From contig NZ_CP080524.1 of NCBI RefSeq assembly GCF_024746795.1, positions 5,992,001 through 6,056,000 of the forward strand: DNA of 64,000 nt, read 5' to 3'. The notes under the pieces are model-generated. The model searched no databases and had not been told where the DNA came from. It worked only from the letters and a program-made list of their open reading frames with translations. This document shows, piece after piece, positions 1 through 7,108 of this stretch (positions are counted from its first letter, which is position 1; each line of letters opens with the position of its first letter). Origin of the DNA: Mesorhizobium sp. AR10. Lineage in GTDB: Bacteria > Pseudomonadota > Alphaproteobacteria > Rhizobiales > Rhizobiaceae. Made by a program: the position numbers and the translations under genes.

Positions 1-396
1 CGGATGTTGTCTCTGCGTATGTGAGAAACAACCCAGTACCAGCAGCGGCGCTGCCGGATCTTATTGCTTCGGTTCACTCGTCACTATCGGGGATTAGGCA
101 GCTTGAAGCTGCAGCTACTGAGGCGCTTGTTCCCGCCGTCAACCCGAAGAAATCGGTGTTTCCTGACCACATCGTTTCTTTGGAGGATGGTCGCAAGTTC
201 AAGTCGATGAAGCGCCACCTTGGCCTTTTGGGCATGACCCCCAACGAATACCGGGCGAAATGGAGCTTCGCCGCACGACTACCCGATGGTAGCGCCAAAT
301 TACTCGGCAAAGCGTTCGCAACTGGCGAAAGCTATCGGCCTTGGCCGCCAGGCCGTTCCGGTTAAGGCGCCAGCTAAGCGGAAGGCGAAGGCCTAG
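1..396 (+). pseudogene. MucR/Ros-family regulator: 5' end outside window, 3' end frameshifted
   Basis: The frame enters from the left edge (codons from base 3, DVVSAYVRNNP) and matches the N-terminal helix of MucR/Ros regulators, which bind AT-rich DNA and control surface polysaccharide, motility and symbiosis genes. The finger region keeps EDGRKFKSMKRHL and MTPNEYRAKW, but the metal ligands are replaced (Ser and Asp for Cys, second His absent), as in the Mesorhizobium loti Ml proteins that fold without zinc. After the AKW codons (255-263) the family C-terminus (HDYPMVAPNYSAKRSQLAK) continues one base out of register from 265 to the stop at 394-396; the original frame runs on to 365. One inserted base near 264-270 explains this. 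Decayed copy or sequencing error. Confidence 0.8.
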
Positions 397-409
397 GGCT
401 CCATCCCTG

Positions 410-538
410 TTGCATGACACGAGAATCCGCCCCGAAGCCCGCCGGTTCCTCCGGCTCGCCTTCATTTTCCTGTCGCTGTATCTAGTTGGCTTCTGGGCCT
501 ATCACCTGCTGCAGTGGTCTGGCTTGCTGCCGACTTGA
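410..538 (+). CDS. Small single-span membrane protein (hypothetical)
   Basis: A TTG-started frame of 42 residues: a basic N-terminus (HDTRIRPEARRFLR) followed by one hydrophobic helix (LAFIFLSLYLVGFWAYHLL) and a short tail, the layout of a small inner-membrane protein with its N-terminus inside. No ATG is available in this frame after the mucR remnant, so the start is a guess. It lies 14 bases after the reconstructed mucR stop. No family recognised; the positively charged stretch before the helix is the only support. Confidence 0.35.
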   Translation: MHDTRIRPEARRFLRLAFIFLSLYLVGFWAYHLLQWSGLLPT

Positions 539-679
539 GGTCTTCCAGTCAGGTGGAGATTGTCTGCCGTCGCCTCAGGTCGCGAAAGTTTAGCAGCCGA
601 TAAAATTGTACAGGTTGGACGTCTCGCGGATTAACTCTCCGGCGCTATCATCCGCTGTGTTCACCTGTGAGTCAGGAAC

Positions 680-910
680 ATGCATGGCCGGGCTTGGGTC
701 AGAGATCAGCGGCTCGCTGAAGCCGTGAAACTGCGAGAGCAAATAGCTTCGCTGCAAGGCGAACTGGCCGAGAAAGCGTCTCGTTCTATCGGGATGTTCA
801 AGATGGCCGAGCTTGGCCAACAGCTGCGTTGGCACAAGTTTCGCCTGGAACTTCTCGAAGATTGTATAGCCAAGCTGTCGGGGGCGTCTTGGAACCCACC
901 GCAGCAGTAG
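680..910 (+). CDS. Hypothetical protein, 76 aa, helical
   Basis: ATG at 680 is preceded by a weak CAGGA ribosome site. The product is mostly charged helix (AEAVKLREQIASLQGEL and QQLRWHKFRLELLEDCIAKL) and could form a short coiled coil or two-helix hairpin. No signal peptide or membrane segment. No family recognised. Codon third positions are G/C-rich, as in neighbouring real genes, which favours a genuine gene over a chance frame. It stands alone between the mucR remnant and the XRE regulator. Confidence 0.5.
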   Translation: MHGRAWVRDQRLAEAVKLREQIASLQGELAEKASRSIGMFKMAELGQQLRWHKFRLELLEDCIAKLSGASWNPPQQ

Positions 911-1059
911 GTTGCACCGCCGGGCGTTCCTCCAATTGGCTGAGAATCCATCGGAAAGCTCGCTAGAACCTATAGACTGGCCGCGCGCCCCGCGGCGCCG
1001 GCCACGCTGCCAACTTCCTCGGAAATTTCCCCGCACGTAATGCGCATCCCGGCTTTGAA

Positions 1060-1084
1060 GGAACGGTCGGCGCCGACAGTCGTT
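1060..1084 (+). promoter_or_regulatory. EcfG-type promoter (GGAAC-N16-CGTT)
   Basis: GGAAC at 1060-1064 and CGTT at 1081-1084 with exactly 16 bases between. It ends 23 bases before the GTG of the XRE-type regulator. Confidence 0.7.
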
Positions 1085-1107
1085 TCCACCTTTGCAACGT
1101 TAACTCC

Positions 1108-1425
1108 GTGGAGAGGATCTTGCCCAGACTGACCCCCGAACAATCTCGTGCAGCAAGAGGACTGCTGGATTGGCCGCCGGCGAGGCTCGGTGCCAGAGCC
1201 AACCTGAGCGAAGGTACAATTCGTGATTTCGAAAAAGGAAGACGGACGCCTCCGCTAGCCAAGCTTGAAGCGCTCCGCGCAGCACTAGAGTCGGCTGGAG
1301 TCGTATTCATGTCAGATGGCGAAACGACAGAAGGAGGGCCAGGCGTGCGGCTGCAGCGTCATACCCCTGCTGTGGCGCATCTCAGCGAGGGCGAAGCCGG
1401 CATCATCGAAAATAGCGAGATGTAG
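1108..1425 (+). CDS. XRE-family helix-turn-helix regulator
   Basis: A 105-residue regulator of the short Rhizobiales type. LTPEQSRAARGLLDW opens the helix-turn-helix, followed by ANLSEGTIRDFEKGRRTP, where SEGTIRDFE is the recognition helix, and a C-terminal part (LEALRAALESAGVVF, then GGPGVRL) that is conserved in this group. GTG at 1108 is chosen because it directly precedes the conserved domain and follows an EcfG-type promoter at 1060-1084. Family members are small DNA-binding repressors with unknown targets. The region after GGPGVRL is longer than usual and may be a read-on tail. Confidence 0.8.
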   Translation: MERILPRLTPEQSRAARGLLDWPPARLGARANLSEGTIRDFEKGRRTPPLAKLEALRAALESAGVVFMSDGETTEGGPGVRLQRHTPAVAHLSEGEAGIIENSEM

Positions 1426-1527
1426 CCCGACTGTGCCTAAATCATCCCAATGCAATCCCCAATTGGTAGACTCCTACGATGCACCGGCAGCTAGTGCCTC
1501 CGCCGGGCCGCGGACTGGGAGGAAACG

Positions 1528-1725
1528 ATGTCTGTGCAAAAGGAAGACTATCGAGCGAACAGGGCCGACGACGCGATTGCTGCCAAGCATGGCGCGGATG
1601 GCGATCGGGCTGAGCTACTGGCAAGAAAAAAGATGTCCCTGTGGCTCAGAGATCGGCGATCCTTCAGATTGTCCTCACACCCGGCGGAAAGTTCGCCAGG
1701 ACCGAAAGCCAGACCGCGCGGTTAG
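1528..1725 (+). CDS. Hypothetical protein, 65 aa
   Basis: ATG at 1528 has a strong ribosome site (GGGAGGAAACG directly upstream), the main support. The product is hydrophilic and basic (MSVQKEDYRANRADDAIAAK at the start, Ser/Pro/Arg-rich at the end) with no recognised domain, signal or membrane span. The C-terminal third has weak coding character and could be out of its original frame. Treat as a possible small or broken gene. Confidence 0.35.
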   Translation: MSVQKEDYRANRADDAIAAKHGADGDRAELLARKKMSLWLRDRRSFRLSSHPAESSPGPKARPRG

Positions 1726-1759
1726 CGCGTCCGGCGCCAACACCACTTCCCCGGTGAGG

Positions 1760-1786
1760 GGAACGATTGTGTCGGGCCGGCGTTCC
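1760..1786. promoter_or_regulatory. Palindromic EcfG-type promoter readable on both strands
   Basis: On the + strand, GGAAC (1760-1764), 16 bases, CGTT (1781-1784). Because the bases are GGAACG...CGTTCC, the minus strand gives the same pattern: GGAAC 1786-1782, 16 bases, CGTT 1765-1762. The next plausible + genes start at 1961 and 2125; no clear minus-strand gene follows. Confidence 0.55.
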
Positions 1787-1960
1787 TCGACTGCTGCAGA
1801 CCGCGTCAACCGGGCGTGGCGGCACGGTGAACAGGATGGTTTTCCCGGTTTCATATCCTGGCCAAGCAGTGGCTTAGCGCCTATCCCGCCCGGTCCGCAG
1901 CATTTCAGCTATCATACCGTGGCCATAGACCGACGCCGCGACACGGCGCATAGTTCGCGG

Positions 1961-2140
1961 ATGTCGCTGCCTCAACGCACCGGTCTAGCGAACGACGATG
2001 GCAAACGTGAAGACCATCTGGCGGCGGCTATTGCTGCCCTTCACGCTGCCGTCAAAGGGCTGGATGCACCCGTTGAATTGCTGGCTAGCAAGATGGAAGC
2101 GCCTGCCGAGGGAGCGTCGCAGCGGTGGTCTACACGGTGA
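1961..2140 (+). CDS. Hypothetical protein, 59 aa
   Basis: ATG-started frame giving a hydrophilic helical peptide (EDHLAAAIAALHAAVKGLDA in the middle). It ends 16 bases inside the next gene (start 2125), an overlap seen in coupled small genes. No domain recognised and the ribosome site is poor. It lies downstream of the palindromic EcfG-type promoter at 1760-1786. Low confidence. Confidence 0.3.
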   Translation: MSLPQRTGLANDDGKREDHLAAAIAALHAAVKGLDAPVELLASKMEAPAEGASQRWSTR

Positions 2141-2310
2141 TTTGGTACGAGAAACAGGGCATCTTTGAAAAGGTGCCCTTCGGCGCGGAGAAAGCCGCGC
2201 GAGATCATGCCGTCGCGACTTTTCTCGCTCGCAAGGAGGTTGACGGCATCGTGGCCGTGGAAGTACGCAAAGACGACGGGACGGTTGTATTCAGCCTAGC
2301 AGGCCATTAG
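2125..2310 (+). CDS. Hypothetical protein, 61 aa
   Basis: GTG at 2125 follows a GAGGGAG ribosome site about ten bases upstream. The peptide alternates beta-like and helical stretches (VYTVIWYEKQGIFEKVPFG, AARDHAVATFLARKEVDGI, AVEVRKDDGTVVFSL), consistent with a compact alpha/beta domain. No family is recognised. It overlaps the preceding small frame and may be translated with it. Soluble, probably cytoplasmic. Confidence 0.55.
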   Translation: MVYTVIWYEKQGIFEKVPFGAEKAARDHAVATFLARKEVDGIVAVEVRKDDGTVVFSLAGH

Positions 2311-2452
2311 GCTCGGTGCTCTTTGCTGCTGCTGCTAGCGCTTCTTTTTGGGCGCTGCTGGAAGCCAAAATACGGGCTTCTCGCAGAAGCGATGACCAAT
2401 TGTTCCTAAGGAAGAACATTTAAGATCAGCGCACGGGCCGCCCCCCGGAGGA

Positions 2453-2494
2453 CGGCGCCATCATCGCGTTCCAGAAAACCCGCGCCTCTTGAGG
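2453..2494. repeat. Dispersed repeat, copy 1 (second copy at 6486-6528)
   Basis: About 38 bases, starting CGGCGCCATCATCGCGTT, nearly identical to 6486-6528. In the other copy the same bases form one arm of the hairpin that ends a candidate small RNA; here the second arm is missing and the repeat runs into the start of a decayed DUF768 gene. Confidence 0.6.
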
Positions 2495-2521
2495 CAGGAA
2501 GTCGGTGCAGCGCGTGCTCAT
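2480..2521 (-). pseudogene. DUF768 gene start, remnant
   Basis: Reading leftwards, ATG at 2521-2519 overlaps the stop of the DUF982 gene by ATGA and gives MSTRCTDFLPQ, the conserved start of DUF768 proteins (MSTRGTNFLHQW). After eleven codons the sequence passes into the dispersed repeat at 2453-2494 and similarity ends. The same arrangement, also broken, occurs at 21994-22089. Confidence 0.65.
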
Positions 2522-3006
2522 CGATCCCGCCCCTTCAATATTCTGGCCTCTCGCAGCAGAGATGCGCGATCGGTGCCGATCATATTGACTAGGTCACGAG
2601 CCTGCGCTTCGGTGATGCCCGTTTCCCGCGCGAGGAAACGCACGAGGAAATCCTCTTGCTCCTCTCTGTCCCCGCGGTCGCGTCGTTTTTCGTCGATGAC
2701 GTGGGCCGATTTGGGCTGCTCGGCCGATCGGGGCGATCGAGCGCCCTCCTGCACTGTAACAGCTTTGAAGTTCAAGCCAGCCTCTTTGGCAGCTGTCACA
2801 AAAGCACGGCGAGCATTCTCGACGTCCTCGGCTGTACTCAGGGGGCCTGTGCAAGCCTGGAGTGCCACCCGGTAGCTTGGTCCGTGCGATTCCGGCCATC
2901 GCTCCATCATGAATATGGCGGCCTCGGATACGCTGCTCAAAGTGCGAAATTCGCCCACCGTTTCCGTTTCAACGATGATTGGAACTGCGAAAAACGGGTC
3001 GTGCAT
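2518..3006 (-). CDS. DUF982 protein with C-terminal DUF3606-like module
   Basis: A 162-residue protein. Residues 1-85 are a DUF982 domain (VGEFRTLSSVSEAAIFMMERW, then YRVALQACTGP and VENARRAFVTAAKEAG); a charged linker follows; the last 40 residues (ARETGITEAQARDLVNMIGT) resemble DUF3606. The function of both is unknown. ATG at 3006 is chosen over the upstream in-frame start because AGGGG lies six bases before it. An EcfG-type promoter lies at 3057-3033. A paralogue with the same layout and promoter is at 22086-22574. It was once followed by a DUF768 gene overlapping by ATGA. Confidence 0.85.
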   Translation of the reverse strand: MHDPFFAVPIIVETETVGEFRTLSSVSEAAIFMMERWPESHGPSYRVALQACTGPLSTAEDVENARRAFVTAAKEAGLNFKAVTVQEGARSPRSAEQPKSAHVIDEKRRDRGDREEQEDFLVRFLARETGITEAQARDLVNMIGTDRASLLREARILKGRDR

Positions 3007-3032
3007 GGTTACCCCTGGCAATGCCAGGACCG

Positions 3033-3057
3033 AACGGCGGAGCACTGTTTTCGTTCC
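3033..3057 (-). promoter_or_regulatory. EcfG-type promoter of DUF982 gene
   Basis: Reading leftwards, GGAAC 3057-3053, 16 bases, CGTT 3036-3033; 27 bases before the ATG at 3006. The paralogue at 22 kb has the same element in the same position. Confidence 0.8.
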
Positions 3058-3137
3058 GATCGCCGCGAGAAATGCAGATCGGATCGTGCGTCAACAAGCG
3101 TCTGGACGGGTCGCCGGGCGATCGATAAACACATCCA

Positions 3138-3353
3138 ATGGACAACAAGCGGCTCGACCACAAACTGGATTGTAAGGCGTGCGGGACGATCCAGATGGAC
3201 ATCCCGGATAGTGCTGAAGAGCACACGCCGATTCATTGCAGCAAGTGCGGTGGCTACCTCGGAGAATGGGGGGAACTGCAGGACGATTTTTCCAAACAGG
3301 CCCGGGGAGCGCAGGCCTTCGATCTGAACCACGGCAACATCACTAAGAAGTAG
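3138..3353 (+). CDS. Small zinc-ribbon protein, 71 aa
   Basis: Two CxxC pairs (CKAC at residues 12-15 and CSKC about 20 residues later) in a short protein with a hydrophilic tail form a classic zinc ribbon, probably structural. The start is the ATG at 3138, nine codons before the first cysteine. Such ribbons are common as small orphan proteins in rhizobia; the partner is unknown. It stands between the DUF982 gene, on the other strand, and a convergent small gene whose end is only three bases away. Confidence 0.75.
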   Translation: MDNKRLDHKLDCKACGTIQMDIPDSAEEHTPIHCSKCGGYLGEWGELQDDFSKQARGAQAFDLNHGNITKK

Positions 3354-3356
3354 GTC

Positions 3357-3539
3357 TTAGTGCCTGATGCGGGCGCCGTGCTGCGCCTTGGCCAGTTGGT
3401 TGTTGAATGTCGAGGCCTCTTCAATTGTATCGAATGGAATTGCTGTAACCGTTCCGTCGGTTGCAAGAACGACTGCCAAGTAAGGGAAACCTCGCAGTGG
3501 CGGATCATAAACTGCGTAGATTGGTTGTTTGTTTTTCAT
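3357..3539 (-). CDS. Hypothetical protein, 60 aa
   Basis: MKNKQPIYAVYDPPLRGFPY opens a small beta-rich protein with a central hydrophobic stretch (LAVVLATDGTVTAIPF) and a C-terminal helix (TIEEASTFNNQLAKAQHG). No domain recognised. The internal ATG at 3539 is preferred because the upstream residues (WPWPKAAMALPWA) look unlike the rest, but no ribosome site decides it. Converges with the zinc-ribbon gene. Confidence 0.6.
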   Translation of the reverse strand: MKNKQPIYAVYDPPLRGFPYLAVVLATDGTVTAIPFDTIEEASTFNNQLAKAQHGARIRH

Positions 3540-3640
3540 CGCCCATGGTAGAGCCATCGCCGCCTTCGGCCAAGGCCATGTCACCAGGGCAAGCCTAGCT
3601 GCGACAAGCAGCGCTTCGTTGGTACGCTCAAAAGCAGGCT

Positions 3641-3778
3641 CTAGGTTCCTTCGTCCCAGAAATCCTGCGATGCGTGCCGCAAGTCTTCCTCACCGCGTAG
3701 GTGCTTCACGGTGGCGACGAGCCCCGGCTTGACCCAGTGCGTGGCCGGTCGCTTCATGCCCTTCGGCGCCGCCCTAGT
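3641..3778 (-). pseudogene. ATP-dependent DNA ligase, C-terminal remnant
   Basis: The last 45 residues of a leftward frame (THWVKPGLVATVKHLRGEE, then LRHAS) match the OB-fold end of LigC/LigD-type ATP-dependent ligases, where WVKPxLVAxV and LRHAS/T are conserved. Nothing of the nucleotidyltransferase domain (KxDG) is found upstream. So this is the stump of a second end-joining ligase, separate from the intact ligases at 37.3-40.9 kb. The upstream 50 residues of the frame are not ligase-like. Confidence 0.55.
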
Positions 3779-3912
3779 GATTGCGCCGTTTCGCGATTTC
3801 TGAAGGTCAGTAACATCTGCGTAACCATTAGCGCCGACTGTTCCCAACCATTCATGTTGCAAATCGTTTCTAAATACGGCAGCCCAAAATAAACAAGAAA
3901 GTCGGGCCCAAG

Positions 3913-6033
3913 ATGTTCTATTTATCATCCGTTCGTGCTCGTTTGATTTCGTATTACTTACTTTCGGTCGCGCTGCTGATTGGCGTCAGTGTGTACGCAC
4001 TTGTCCAGATGCTTGCGCTCGATCGAGTGACGGAATCGCTTGATCGCAAATGGGTGGTGGGCACTCGCGTTCTAGGAGAGATGGCAGATATCAGCTCTGA
4101 GGTCCGTCTAGATGAAACGCGCCTCGCACTCGCCGCGGATCAGGAGCAGACCGACCGGGCGTTGTCCTCGGCTGAAGGGCACATGAGAGCGCTTGTCGAA
4201 CAAAGAGCCGCTTATGCCATGCTGGACAAGACCGAGGAGGAGCTAAGCCTCCTGGCGACCTTCGACCAGAATTGGAGCAGCTGGACGGCCGAACATCGCG
4301 CATGGGTAGCGCTCCCACGCAACCTCAGGCTCGAAGCCTCGCCGGCCTTTCAGCTTCGTGCACATGCTCTCTACGAGATAGCAGAAACCGCTATCCACGC
4401 GCTTAGTGAAGGCAATTCAGCGGGAGCGGCCGAAGCCGGAGAGCGTGTCGACAACATTGTCGATACCTCGGGTACGATTTTCGGGATCGTCGTAGCCTGT
4501 GCGCTTGTCCTCGCCGGCTGGGTGACCTGGATCATCCATACCGGGATATCCAAGCCTCTGGCCTCCATCACAAAAGCGCTATCCGAGCTTGCCGCCGGAA
4601 ATCGCGATATCGTCATTCCGCAGGTCAACCGACATGATGAGATCGGCAGCATGGCCCTGGCCTTCGAGGTTTTCCGAAACAACGCCGTTGCCTTGGAGAA
4701 ATCCCAGGCGCTCGCGGAGGCGCTGGCCCGCTACGACACGCTCACCGGCTTGGCGAACCGGCGCGTGCTGGCGGATGATCTCGAAAAGGCTCTCAGCCGC
4801 GTCGATCGCGGCGAGGCTCCGTTTGCCGTATTGTTGATCGACCTCGACCGGTTCAAGCCCGTCAACGACATTCATGGGCACAGCGCCGGCGACCTAGTGC
4901 TGGGTGAAATCACTACCCGTTTGAAGACGATCGTGCGCATGCATGACACGCTTGCCCGGATCGGTGGTGATGAGTTTGCAATCATCTTTGAGCTCGACCG
5001 CGAGGGGCGGGACCTTGCCAAGGCGCCCATTTCCCTGGCGGAGCGTATCATTGCGGCGATTTCCGCGCCGGTCGCTATCGGCCCAAGGGTCGTCGAGGTC
5101 GGCGCGAGCATCGGAATAGCGCTTTGCCCGGCGGACGGAACGAATGCGGACGCGCTCCTGCATGCGGCCGATATCGCCATGTATCGGGCAAAGCAGGCAG
5201 GCCGGGGAACCTTCCGCTTCTACGAAGAGAGTATGGACACGGAGCTGAAGGCGCTGGCCGCGCTAGAAGCCGATGTCCAGCGCGCAGTGGTGGCCAGCGA
5301 AATCGAGCCGCACTATCAGCCGTTGATTGAGCTATCCGACGGACGCTTGCTCGGATTCGAGATCCTTGCGCGTTGGCATCATCCTGAAAAAGGCATGATC
5401 GCGCCCGATGTATTCATCCCCATCATAGAGCGCCTTGGGCTCATGCCGCAGTTCACCCTCGCCATGCTGAGGCGGGCCTGCCTCGACGCAAAGGATTGGC
5501 CGGCCGATCTTAGGCTGTCGCTCAACGTCTCTCCACATGAACTGACAGACGTGCTTTTCCCGATACGTCTGCTTGCCGTGCTTTCCGAAGCAGATTTCAC
5601 ACCGAACCGGCTTGAGATTGAAATCACGGAGAACGCTCTCGTGGCGGATCTGGAGACGGCAAAGACAATTCTTGAATCGCTACAGGATGTCGGGATCCAG
5701 ATCGCGCTAGACGATTTCGGCACCGGCTATTCCAGCCTCTACCACCTGCGCGAGCTGAAACTGGACAAGATCAAGATCGATCGCAGCTTCATCCAATCGA
5801 TGAAGGACAATCCCGAAAGCGCAAAGATCGTGTACGGCATCCTAGGCCTGGCAAAGAGCCTTGCCCTGCCCACGACCGCGGAAGGGATTGAAGATGTCGA
5901 AATCCTGGAACGATTGAACCAGGCCGGCTGCGAGATCGGACAAGGCTACCATTTCGGCAAAGCAATGCCCGCCGCCGAGGCCTCGAAATTGATCCTCCAG
6001 CGCCGCGGTAAAGGAAAGCTGCGGGTCGCCTGA
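3913..6033 (+). CDS. Membrane GGDEF-EAL protein (c-di-GMP cyclase/phosphodiesterase)
   Basis: A 706-residue cyclic-di-GMP enzyme. Helix 1 is at residues 8-30, then a periplasmic sensor region, helix 2 at about 188-210, a HAMP linker to about 263, GGDEF at 275-440 and EAL to the end. The cyclase motif RIGGDEF is intact (about 350) and is preceded at the usual five residues by RMHD, the RxxD product-inhibition site. The phosphodiesterase signature is EIL rather than EAL, but ENALV, DDFGTGYSS, KIDRSFI and AEGIED are kept, so both activities are possible. It probably tunes motility and biofilm from the inner membrane. ATG at 3913; ribosome site weak. Single-gene unit. Confidence 0.92.
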   Translation: MFYLSSVRARLISYYLLSVALLIGVSVYALVQMLALDRVTESLDRKWVVGTRVLGEMADISSEVRLDETRLALAADQEQTDRALSSAEGHMRALVEQRAAYAMLDKTEEELSLLATFDQNWSSWTAEHRAWVALPRNLRLEASPAFQLRAHALYEIAETAIHALSEGNSAGAAEAGERVDNIVDTSGTIFGIVVACALVLAGWVTWIIHTGISKPLASITKALSELAAGNRDIVIPQVNRHDEIGSMALAFEVFRNNAVALEKSQALAEALARYDTLTGLANRRVLADDLEKALSRVDRGEAPFAVLLIDLDRFKPVNDIHGHSAGDLVLGEITTRLKTIVRMHDTLARIGGDEFAIIFELDREGRDLAKAPISLAERIIAAISAPVAIGPRVVEVGASIGIALCPADGTNADALLHAADIAMYRAKQAGRGTFRFYEESMDTELKALAALEADVQRAVVASEIEPHYQPLIELSDGRLLGFEILARWHHPEKGMIAPDVFIPIIERLGLMPQFTLAMLRRACLDAKDWPADLRLSLNVSPHELTDVLFPIRLLAVLSEADFTPNRLEIEITENALVADLETAKTILESLQDVGIQIALDDFGTGYSSLYHLRELKLDKIKIDRSFIQSMKDNPESAKIVYGILGLAKSLALPTTAEGIEDVEILERLNQAGCEIGQGYHFGKAMPAAEASKLILQRRGKGKLRVA

Positions 6034-6282
6034 CTTGGCCCATGCAGTAAAGCGCGACCGGCTCGACAAACTTCAAACGCATGAGCGGGCCCCACACACC
6101 TGCGAGCCAATTAGCATGGGCTGAAATGGTTCCCTAATTGAAAGCGCCCGCCCCCTGGACTAGAGGGCGGGCCGATCGGTGCCCCGACCTTGCAGCACAG
6201 TTGGGACCTATGCTGTTCGGTCTGAATACCCCAGAATTGTTAAGTTGAGGTGACGCATCTAATTGCGAACCGCCGGCATGGA
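6034..6282. other. Intergenic stretch with a GC-rich hairpin
   Basis: No convincing gene. At 6146-6172 the arms GCCCGCCC and GGGCGGGC form a hairpin; read leftwards it is followed by GCTTTC, so it resembles the hairpins ending the two candidate small RNAs just to the right. Short frames here have no ribosome site or domain. Confidence 0.4.
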
Positions 6283-6366
6283 AAGCCCGCGCCACTTTGC
6301 CGGTTAGCGCGGGCCGGCCGATGTTTCCACCAGCCTGCGACGGAGCCATTCAGGGCATCCGAAGCA
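6283..6366 (-). ncRNA. Candidate stress small RNA 2
   Basis: Leftward from an EcfG-type promoter (6398-6374), a transcript starting near 6366 would run about 55 bases into a stem of GCCCGCGC (6314-6307, read leftwards) with its partner (6292-6285) and then TTTCC, a terminator-like end. Promoter-to-hairpin distance (84 bases) matches the neighbouring candidate. A 71-codon frame starts at 6349 but has no ribosome site. Confidence 0.45.
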
Positions 6367-6373
6367 AGAAACA

Positions 6374-6398
6374 AACTATTCGAGCCCGCTAATGTTCC
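6374..6398 (-). promoter_or_regulatory. EcfG-type promoter of candidate small RNA 2
   Basis: Leftwards GGAAC 6398-6394, 16 bases, AGTT 6377-6374. No ordinary gene follows before the hairpin at 6314-6285. Confidence 0.6.
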
Positions 6399-6485
6399 CT
6401 CGCTGATCTCGCCTCTGGCAGCCTCACCAGCGAAATATTTGGTGGCCATGTAAGCGCGGCCAGCGAGCTTCGTTCCTGTCTACAT

Positions 6486-6528
6486 CGGCGCCATCATCGC
6501 GTTGCAGAAAGCCCGCGCTCTTGCCGAG
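6486..6528. repeat. Dispersed repeat, copy 2 (first copy at 2453-2494)
   Basis: Shares CGGCGCCATCATCGCGTT and the following bases with 2453-2494. It overlaps the 3' hairpin of candidate small RNA 1. Confidence 0.6.
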
Positions 6529-6590
6529 AACGCGGGCCGATCGGTAACCCGATCTTCAACAGCCACCGGAGGGCGGTGTGTCTGTTGCGG
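6505..6590 (-). ncRNA. Candidate stress small RNA 1
   Basis: Leftward transcript predicted from the EcfG-type promoter at 6622-6598. It contains a small hairpin whose loop carries CCCTCC (ACCGCCCTCCGGTGG), an anti-ribosome-site motif common in alphaproteobacterial small RNAs, and ends in a stem of GCCCGCG (6537-6531) and CGCGGGC (6517-6511) followed by TTTCTG. No reading frame in it has a ribosome site. Confidence 0.5.
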
Positions 6591-6597
6591 ATGAGAG

Positions 6598-6622
6598 AAC
6601 ATTAGCCGCCGCTAAATGTTCC
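6598..6622 (-). promoter_or_regulatory. EcfG-type promoter of candidate small RNA 1
   Basis: Leftwards GGAAC 6622-6618, 16 bases, TGTT 6601-6598. The element lies inside an inverted repeat (GAACATT...AATGTTC). Confidence 0.65.
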
Positions 6623-6633
6623 GGCGTGGCCAC

Positions 6634-6668
6634 AAAAAAGCCCGCTGCCAGCGGTGGCAACGGGCTTA
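6634..6668 (-). terminator. Rho-independent terminator of DUF768 gene
   Basis: Read leftwards, AAGCCCG, a loop containing a smaller GCCACCGCTGGC stem, CGGGCTT, then a run of T. It lies 139 bases after the stop of the DUF768 gene at 6807-7028 and directly before the next promoter. Confidence 0.7.
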
Positions 6669-6806
6669 AGCGCTCCAGCTTTGTGGGGCGGGGGCGGCGG
6701 GGAAAACGCAACGCGCCCGCCTGCGTGTCATCATGTGCTCGGCATGTGATCGAGACCTTAACCGAATGCAGACAGTTTTACGGATCGGTCGAAGCCTGCG
6801 GACTAC

Positions 6807-7028
6807 TTAGTCAGTCATGCCGGCGTCGAGGTGCACGACCGCATCGAGGATCGCTTCGTAGACGCTCCACGTGTCCTCTTCGATCTCGATGCTGGAGATG
6901 CCGACTGCTTTGGCGTCAGCGAATAGCTTATGAGACAATTCGGCCACCGAGATGACATCGGCGCCGACCGTGTCGGGAACGTTGTTGCTCAGCCATTGAT
7001 GAAGGTAGTTCGTCCCGCGTGTGCTCAT
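6807..7028 (-). CDS. DUF768 family protein, 73 aa
   Basis: The complete form of a small family largely confined to Mesorhizobium and relatives: MSTRGTNYLHQWLSNNVPDT, then GADVISVAELSHKLFADAKA, and the acidic end IEEDTWSVYEAILDAVVHLD. Soluble, helical, function unknown. ATG at 7028 is the conserved start. Three damaged copies lie at 2480, 11498 and 21994, two of them overlapping the stop of a DUF982 gene by ATGA; this intact copy has no DUF982 partner upstream. A terminator follows at 6668-6634. Confidence 0.85.
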   Translation of the reverse strand: MSTRGTNYLHQWLSNNVPDTVGADVISVAELSHKLFADAKAVGISSIEIEEDTWSVYEAILDAVVHLDAGMTD

Positions 7029-7062
7029 CCCGCCATAAGCCGGCGGACAACATTAGGTTCCG

Positions 7063-7087
7063 GGAACCTCGTCAACCTCGCGGAGTT
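7063..7087 (+). promoter_or_regulatory. EcfG-type promoter
   Basis: GGAAC 7063-7067, 16 bases, AGTT 7084-7087; ends 21 bases before the ATG at 7109, with an AAGGAGAG ribosome site between. Confidence 0.7.
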
Positions 7088-7108
7088 TGGTGGAAAAGGA
7101 GAGCAACC

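Noticed and set aside
1316..2140. Long rightward frame of 274 codons
   Set aside because: Only its last 60 codons look coding; the rest is Arg/Ser/Pro-rich, overlaps the XRE gene and crosses a promoter-like element.
6055..6095. Leftward MRLKFVEP-like start near 6080, and MHLKFAAP near 13635, resembling ligase starts
   Set aside because: Only about eight residues each; too short to claim ligase remnants or a ligase gene split by the GGDEF-EAL gene.
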